Shown one piece after another: positions 61,901 to 64,000 of a stretch of DNA of 64,000 bases. Below the pieces are notes generated by a model. The model had not been told where the DNA came from. It did not search any database and worked only from the letters and a program-made list of their open reading frames with translations. Origin of the DNA: Cymbomonas tetramitiformis (Eukaryota; Chlorophyta; Pyramimonadophyceae; Pyramimonadales; Pyramimonadaceae); the NCBI GenBank assembly GCA_001247695.2, contig LGRX02024627.1, positions 43,037-107,036 of the forward strand, read 5' to 3'. Position 1 is the stretch's first letter, and each line of letters starts with the position of its first letter. Both the position numbers and the translations under genes were made by a program.

Positions 61901-64000
61901 CTGGTTAGGCCACCGCGAGGCACGCATGGCGAGGGAAGCCCTGCTGTGTACAGCAATGAGTACTTTGAAGGTGAGCGCATCCTGAAGCCCGAGAAGGTCG
62001 ACACCAGGGTGCTGAGCAGCCGATTCTTCTCGCAAGCTCGGCAGGAAGGCGTGGTGTGCTACGAACCGTGTGGAGGCCTATGTGCTGGGCTGGAAATGTT
62101 GCTCCGCAGTGGGATGAAGGTGGATCGCTACCTGTATCAGGACATATCCCCGAGCAGTCAGACGGTTGCCAGAGCCAGGTGTGCGGCATTGCTGAGACGA
62201 TACCCTGACCTCATCTCGCCCCATGCAATAGAGCTTGGGGCTTTACCCCAAGACCTGCGCGAGACCACCAGCGCCGACTTCATACGAGCAGGAGCTCTTC
62301 AAGGACGCCAGTGGGTCATGGTATGTGGGTTCCCATGTCAGGATCTCTCCCCTGCTGGAACACTCACAGGCCTGGATGGCAGGCGCAGCAAATTATTTTA
62401 TGAAGTGGTCAGGCTTCTGTCCACACTCCAGCAGCTGCAGCGGCAGAGGCCTCCAGGCTATATCCTGGAAAATGTTTCTCCATTGTCACACAGACCTGGA
62501 ACCAAGATCAGGGACGAGGTGTTCCCGTACATTGCCAGCGTCATTGGTAGACCAGTGTCCTTTGATGCAGCACAAGCAGGCGCCTACGCACATCGGTTGC
62601 GGGCGTATTGGAGCAACTTGTTCCAGAGCCACCAGTTTCGCTCCGTCATGAGCAAGGTGGGGAGACCAGAAGGACGAATTGTATCGTCAATCATATGCAA
62701 GGGCTGGCATCCCAGGCCAGTGATAAGGACAGACCGCGCGCCTCACTACGTGGTGAACGTGGTGGGAGAACCATTGAGGGCATTACCCACCATCATGGCG
62801 ACGCAAGGGTCGAGAGCGTTCAGAAGAGCGAGGATGGGCACCGTGGTGCGCAACCAGGACGGCGAAGACGCCGAGGAGGAATCTCGAGAAGTTAATCTCG
62901 AAGAAAAGACGCGAGCCATGGGCTACAGCGCAAGTGAGCTACGCATGGCCGACGGCCTAAGCGACGTAGAATTGGCGAGCATTCTGGGCCTGGCCATGGA
63001 TCGCAGAGCAATGGAACTGCTGATGACAGTCGCAGAAGCAAGCAGGAAGGGGCTTCCTCACAGCAAGGAATCCCCAGAGGCGGAGAATTCCCCAGGACAG
63101 CCCATCGCTGTAGACAACAACTGGGCAGACCACGAGAGGTCGGACCTTCAGCAGAGGCAAGCTTTGCTGGCGGAATGGGTTGAGAATTCGAACGCATACA
63201 CACAGCAGGTGGCGAAGACTATGACCCATCGCGACTGGGAGGAGAAGCTGCGGATAATGTGCTCGCAAGGGCAGAAAGGCGCAGAAGGAATTGGAGCCCA
63301 GCAACAGAAGGCTGGAACCAAGAAGAAGAAGAAGAACGAGTGGCAGCTTTACACCATGGCGCAGTATCGTCAGAGGCATGAGAACCACTTCGTGAAGGAG
63401 GGCGCGATCCCAGCAGCGCACGTGGATGTGCCTGCCTGGAGTCCGCCTACCAGAGAGTCAGAGATGAGGCTCCCCAGGTTGACATGTACCACCAGGTTCG
63501 AGGACTTGATGGCCAGCGTGGCCGAGCAGCAGGCAGATCGTGACAAGCATCGAGATGTACACGATGATGCATGGTGCCTCAGGTGGTTGAAGTCCAATGG
63601 TAGAGTGAGGTTGCCCGAAGAGGAAGCCCGTCGAGTAAGGAGGCGAGCAGCACGACATCGATGGGACGAGGCCACGGACGAGATCTACATGGTCACTATG
63701 TCGGGCAAGGAGGTGAGAATACCTAAGCCTGCTGACCGTCTTGCGTTGGTCAAGGAATACCACTCCAGAACAGGACATTGGGGCATAAGGCGGACGCAGC
63801 ATCTTTTGTGGCAGCGCCATTGGTGGGCCGACTTGAAGAAAGACGTGGAGGCTGTGGTCACTCAGTGTGAGACCTGTCAGCGTGTGAAGACTCATTATGC
63901 GAGAGAGGAGGCATGTTTGTCCCCCCTTGAGATCGTGTCGTTCATGTATCGCTGGTCGCTGGATTTGGCATGGCCCTCGAGGAGAGAGACCAAGTCTGGC
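58916..64000 (+). CDS. Pol polyprotein of a gypsy-like element: TM-rich N-terminus, RT, RNase H, cytosine-5 DNA methyltransferase, integrase (runs off right edge)
   Basis: 1695 codons with no stop, ATG at 58916 overlapping the previous TGA (TGATG). Residues 23-310 hold about six hydrophobic segments (for example 94-115, 132-170, 240-260, 288-309). RT: motif-A Asp 541 in TTLDATKAFHQIP, YVDDVVVY at 603. RNase H: YTDWSTYGIG (Asp 761), TDHSPL. Methyltransferase at about 1043-1380: EPCGGLCAGLEM, catalytic GFPCQDLSPAG (Cys 1141), LENVSPL (Glu 1185), AHRLRAYWSN, then TRAMGYSASEL and ILGLAMDRRAMELL. Integrase: HHCC finger (His 1616, CETC 1651-1654), then the first likely catalytic Asp (1683). RT blocks are Ty3/gypsy-type. 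All visible catalytic residues are intact, so this may be a recently active copy apart from the upstream insertions. Confidence 0.9.
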   Translation, partial: MHNRRCGRGLPARAVHLRPEVLRACISFAGSAVIWWWLVRGTLPMVAVWAMWEAISWHLAWCPFRILWGRCVASLLSWLPMWWSDARRYPRRAYYDVWVLWALACIWYVGLLVVRTTGIYAGVHRVHDEGWMVVPLRAVVISLACWSQCAAALLIAVLAWLWVCASVFAEDVACHAPHVPSDHLDTHHIRRGHGWAVPSLRWSQVFLLGRVRLPALPARLDKPRFAARWAQLQRNLRLHYIAQATYVTLVLAVVVFTAAGGSTRLAHGGWRVLACFFASNSPAAAVRFNRILRFFLLLCGILWVAGKLAESVPMCDAMSPTRSAWGKSPCTSWEAQQSSRQWEPGWEANIAEQDEVLPYTVLDELQPLGDTTVTKDEAAWLDTELNATFGGHPDFKEEHWEEMRNVLRRCKTTFANSPHDLKGYKGKAKHNTFSIPFVDESKAAYQRPRKYSPGEQEIIDIHCKELLEYGFIEPAAKHCRHASNVVVAGKKDHETGLWTQTRFCVDLRGVNRHSLKDNTLPHRPEELYQKVAKAKFKTTLDATKAFHQIPMATEEDRSKTAFWWKNQLYQYTSMPFGAAGATSAFVRIMDYELRHLQHCTVAYVDDVVVYTDSTPEQHLKDVEDVLRTLGDAGIRLHAGKSTFGAATVDFLGYRIGHNSIGAQEAKCKAIQELPSPQDKTGLRSILGMMNYYKGLVGEPGGPNYSEMARPLNDLLRKEVTDIKAAWGKQQDQALQELKDALCSGRCLRPIDYDRPLILYTDWSTYGIGAVLGQKDDDGKEYICMAISRSLSKTERQYASFKGEMLAVVWAVRTLRQYLHGVHFTLVTDHSPLTTLMEKADLQGQHLRWAISLQEFDFTVQYRPGAKNSNADVPSRYPLPSTTDETGARHEREKVTWGKFHAGVGEIHTKDFCDHLCLMLAGDASPGEEATPEVQVANYCRMAAMEQLGTGPVHRLFDLHYHEELECNHGDMFDTDLPELVTDSGRLARAAWKALSLVRPPRGTHGEGSPAVYSNEYFEGERILKPEKVDTRVLSSRFFSQARQEGVVCYEPCGGLCAGLEMLLRSGMKVDRYLYQDISPSSQTVARARCAALLRRYPDLISPHAIELGALPQDLRETTSADFIRAGALQGRQWVMVCGFPCQDLSPAGTLTGLDGRRSKLFYEVVRLLSTLQQLQRQRPPGYILENVSPLSHRPGTKIRDEVFPYIASVIGRPVSFDAAQAGAYAHRLRAYWSNLFQSHQFRSVMSKVGRPEGRIVSSIICKGWHPRPVIRTDRAPHYVVNVVGEPLRALPTIMATQGSRAFRRARMGTVVRNQDGEDAEEESREVNLEEKTRAMGYSASELRMADGLSDVELASILGLAMDRRAMELLMTVAEASRKGLPHSKESPEAENSPGQPIAVDNNWADHERSDLQQRQALLAEWVENSNAYTQQVAKTMTHRDWEEKLRIMCSQGQKGAEGIGAQQQKAGTKKKKKNEWQLYTMAQYRQRHENHFVKEGAIPAAHVDVPAWSPPTRESEMRLPRLTCTTRFEDLMASVAEQQADRDKHRDVHDDAWCLRWLKSNGRVRLPEEEARRVRRRAARHRWDEATDEIYMVTMSGKEVRIPKPADRLALVKEYHSRTGHWGIRRTQHLLWQRHWWADLKKDVEAVVTQCETCQRVKTHYAREEACLSPLEIVSFMYRWSLDLAWPSRRETKSG
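62042..63055 (+). other. Cytosine-5 DNA methyltransferase domain within the pol frame
   Basis: In-frame part of the 58916 pol ORF, listed separately because of its importance. Motif I (AdoMet site) is CYEPCGGLCAGLEMLL; motif IV is CGFPCQDLSPAGTL with the catalytic Cys; motif VI is YILENVSP; motif VIII is AYAHRLRAYWSNLF; motif IX/X region is EEKTRAMGYSASELR followed by LSDVELASILGLAMD. Order and spacing match eukaryotic C5 methyltransferases; the HRxRxYWxN form of motif VIII is closer to DNMT3-type enzymes than to the bacterial QxRxR form. It lies between RNase H and integrase without any stop or frame change. Expected reaction: transfer of methyl from AdoMet to cytosine C5 in DNA. Confidence 0.88.

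Overview
This is a stretch of a repeat-dense eukaryotic nuclear genome. Evidence for a eukaryote is GT-AG exons with matching phases, LTR, DIRS-type and non-LTR retroelements, and terminal-inverted-repeat DNA transposons. SRCR, Notch-repeat (LNR), EGF-like and proline-rich modules, together with abundant DIRS-type elements, fit a green alga (prasinophyte, chlorophyte or streptophyte) better than a fungus or land plant. I cannot name the species.

Layout. 1-2826: 5' part of a copia-like LTR element on the minus strand. 2837-4331: a RING/C2H2 zinc-finger ORF, probably the head of a non-LTR element. 4702-5019: an SRCR exon (minus). 6061-13369: a DIRS-order element with split direct repeats (A1 ... 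B1-A2-B2), gag, RT, RNase H, a Dam-like methyltransferase and a tyrosine recombinase; a 262-bp MITE sits in B1. 13.85-18.47 kb: a second, older DIRS-order element broken by two insertions. 18.5-19.3 kb: palindrome cluster and G-rich minisatellite. 19.9-35.1 kb: widely spaced phase-1 exons on the minus strand (proline-rich x2, LNR, EGF-like, signal peptide), with a complete but internally deleted copia-like element (28739-34106, TSD GATAG) between the signal-peptide exon and the rest. 35.8-43.4 kb: MITEs, a mariner/pogo-like element and a 1.65-kb Mutator-like foldback element with a 9-bp TSD. 44.7-64 kb: the 5' half of a very large Ty3/gypsy-like element, interrupted by a 6.1-kb CACTA-like transposon.

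How the parts fit. The most interesting object is the gypsy-like element. Its pol ORF (58916 to the right edge, 1695 codons without a stop) starts on a TGATG stop/start overlap and encodes a hydrophobic multi-span N-terminus, RT, RNase H, a complete cytosine-5 DNA methyltransferase domain, and integrase, in that order. Removing the CACTA-like insert and one GTA target copy restores the upstream gag-protease frame exactly, joining 48202-51098 to 57197-58916. Three other nested insertions have target duplications matching in the same way; where coding sequence is hit, the host frame is also restored.

The dispersed minus-strand exons are all symmetrical phase-1 modules and may form one gene of over 30 kb encoding a secreted mosaic protein, with transposon-filled introns. 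That is an inference from phase, strand and module type; no transcript evidence is available here.
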